A DNA stretch of 48,710 nt. Source: Streptomyces spiramenti (lineage in GTDB: Bacteria; Actinomycetota; Actinomycetes; Streptomycetales; Streptomycetaceae). A program made the translations under genes and the position numbers. The notes under the pieces were generated by a model. The model was not told the DNA's origin and ran no database searches. It saw only the letters and a program-made list of their open reading frames with translations. This document shows, one piece after another, positions 48,672 to 48,710 of this stretch. The stretch is from positions 1 to 48,710 of the forward strand of contig NZ_JAAVJB010000014.1 in assembly GCF_012034385.1 (NCBI RefSeq), written 5' to 3'. Positions within the stretch are counted from its first letter, which is position 1. Each line of letters opens with the position of its first letter.

Positions 48672-48710
48672 GGCCGTCAGGCCCCCTTACTCGTCGTGAG
48701 CCCGCCGCGC

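Noticed and set aside
1-48710. CRISPR arrays, tRNA/rRNA genes, insertion sequences, prophage or integration sites
   Set aside because: No spaced repeats, no cloverleaf with a CCA-type end, no transposase or integrase, and no duplicated attachment sequences were seen on either strand.

Overview
The window is very GC-rich (roughly 73% by eye). It has the codon use, frequent GTG starts, GTGA/ATGA stop-start overlaps and gene families of a high-GC actinomycete, most likely Streptomyces or a close streptomycete relative. Supporting families are the DUF6545 (MAB_1171c-type) protein, a DUF6278 protein, an Rv2578c-type radical SAM protein, alpha-lytic/streptogrisin-type secreted proteases, and the psd-pssA pair beside an HpcH/HpaI CoA lyase. 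I see no tRNA, rRNA, CRISPR array, prophage or insertion sequence. It reads as ordinary chromosome with several regulated accessory modules.

Layout. 1-5737 (+): an Ebo-type metabolite cluster (end of a UbiA prenyltransferase, a TIM-barrel isomerase, EboA, TatD hydrolase EboB, EboE, phosphodiesterase-fold EboF), closed by a hairpin. 5970-8194 (+): an Xre regulator, ImmA/IrrE protease and DUF6545 membrane protein operon. 8373-12544: a frameshifted NADPH:quinone-type dehydrogenase, fdhD, a bile acid:sodium-symporter-family protein (-) and an aldo/keto reductase. 12858-22499: a SigK/RskA module (below). 22891-26798: a LysR regulator and two tandem paralogous secreted serine proteases. 27020-28877: a methyltransferase, LapA-like and CBS-domain proteins. 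29039-34612 (-): four peptidases (S66, S9, M20, M55). 34623-37005 (-): a short PAS-like protein and a carboxypeptidase-regulatory-repeat membrane protein. 37371-39981 (+): an SOS-box-preceded radical SAM protein, an EEP-fold nuclease/phosphatase and an AAC(2')-type acetyltransferase. 40024-41628 (-): release factor 3. 41859-45543 (+): TetR regulator, CoA-ester lyase, phosphatidylserine decarboxylase and phosphatidylserine synthase. 45713-48604: a metallo-beta-lactamase-fold hydrolase, exonuclease III, a DUF6278 protein and a GntR regulator (-).

The most striking system is the SigK/RskA module. An ECF sigma factor and its membrane anti-sigma factor converge on a five-gene operon: FAD oxidoreductase, DUF1365, two cyclopropane-synthase-like methyltransferases and DUF1295. 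Divergent from that operon lie a membrane-anchored sulfite-oxidase-fold molybdoenzyme and an MPT70/MPT83-like fasciclin lipoprotein. The sequence ACCCATCC, 15 bases, then CGAATA (with C or A before it) occurs three times, exactly upstream of sigK and of both divergent operons. This implies one autoregulated regulon. SigK also keeps two cysteines 50 residues apart, the spacing I recall for the redox disulfide of mycobacterial SigK. The module therefore looks like a redox-responsive envelope-lipid and secreted-protein regulon combining parts that are dispersed in mycobacteria.

Feature boundaries were chosen from start codons, Shine-Dalgarno-like sequences, stop-start overlaps and family lengths read directly from the sequence. 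Family assignments rest on motif recognition, not on a database search.
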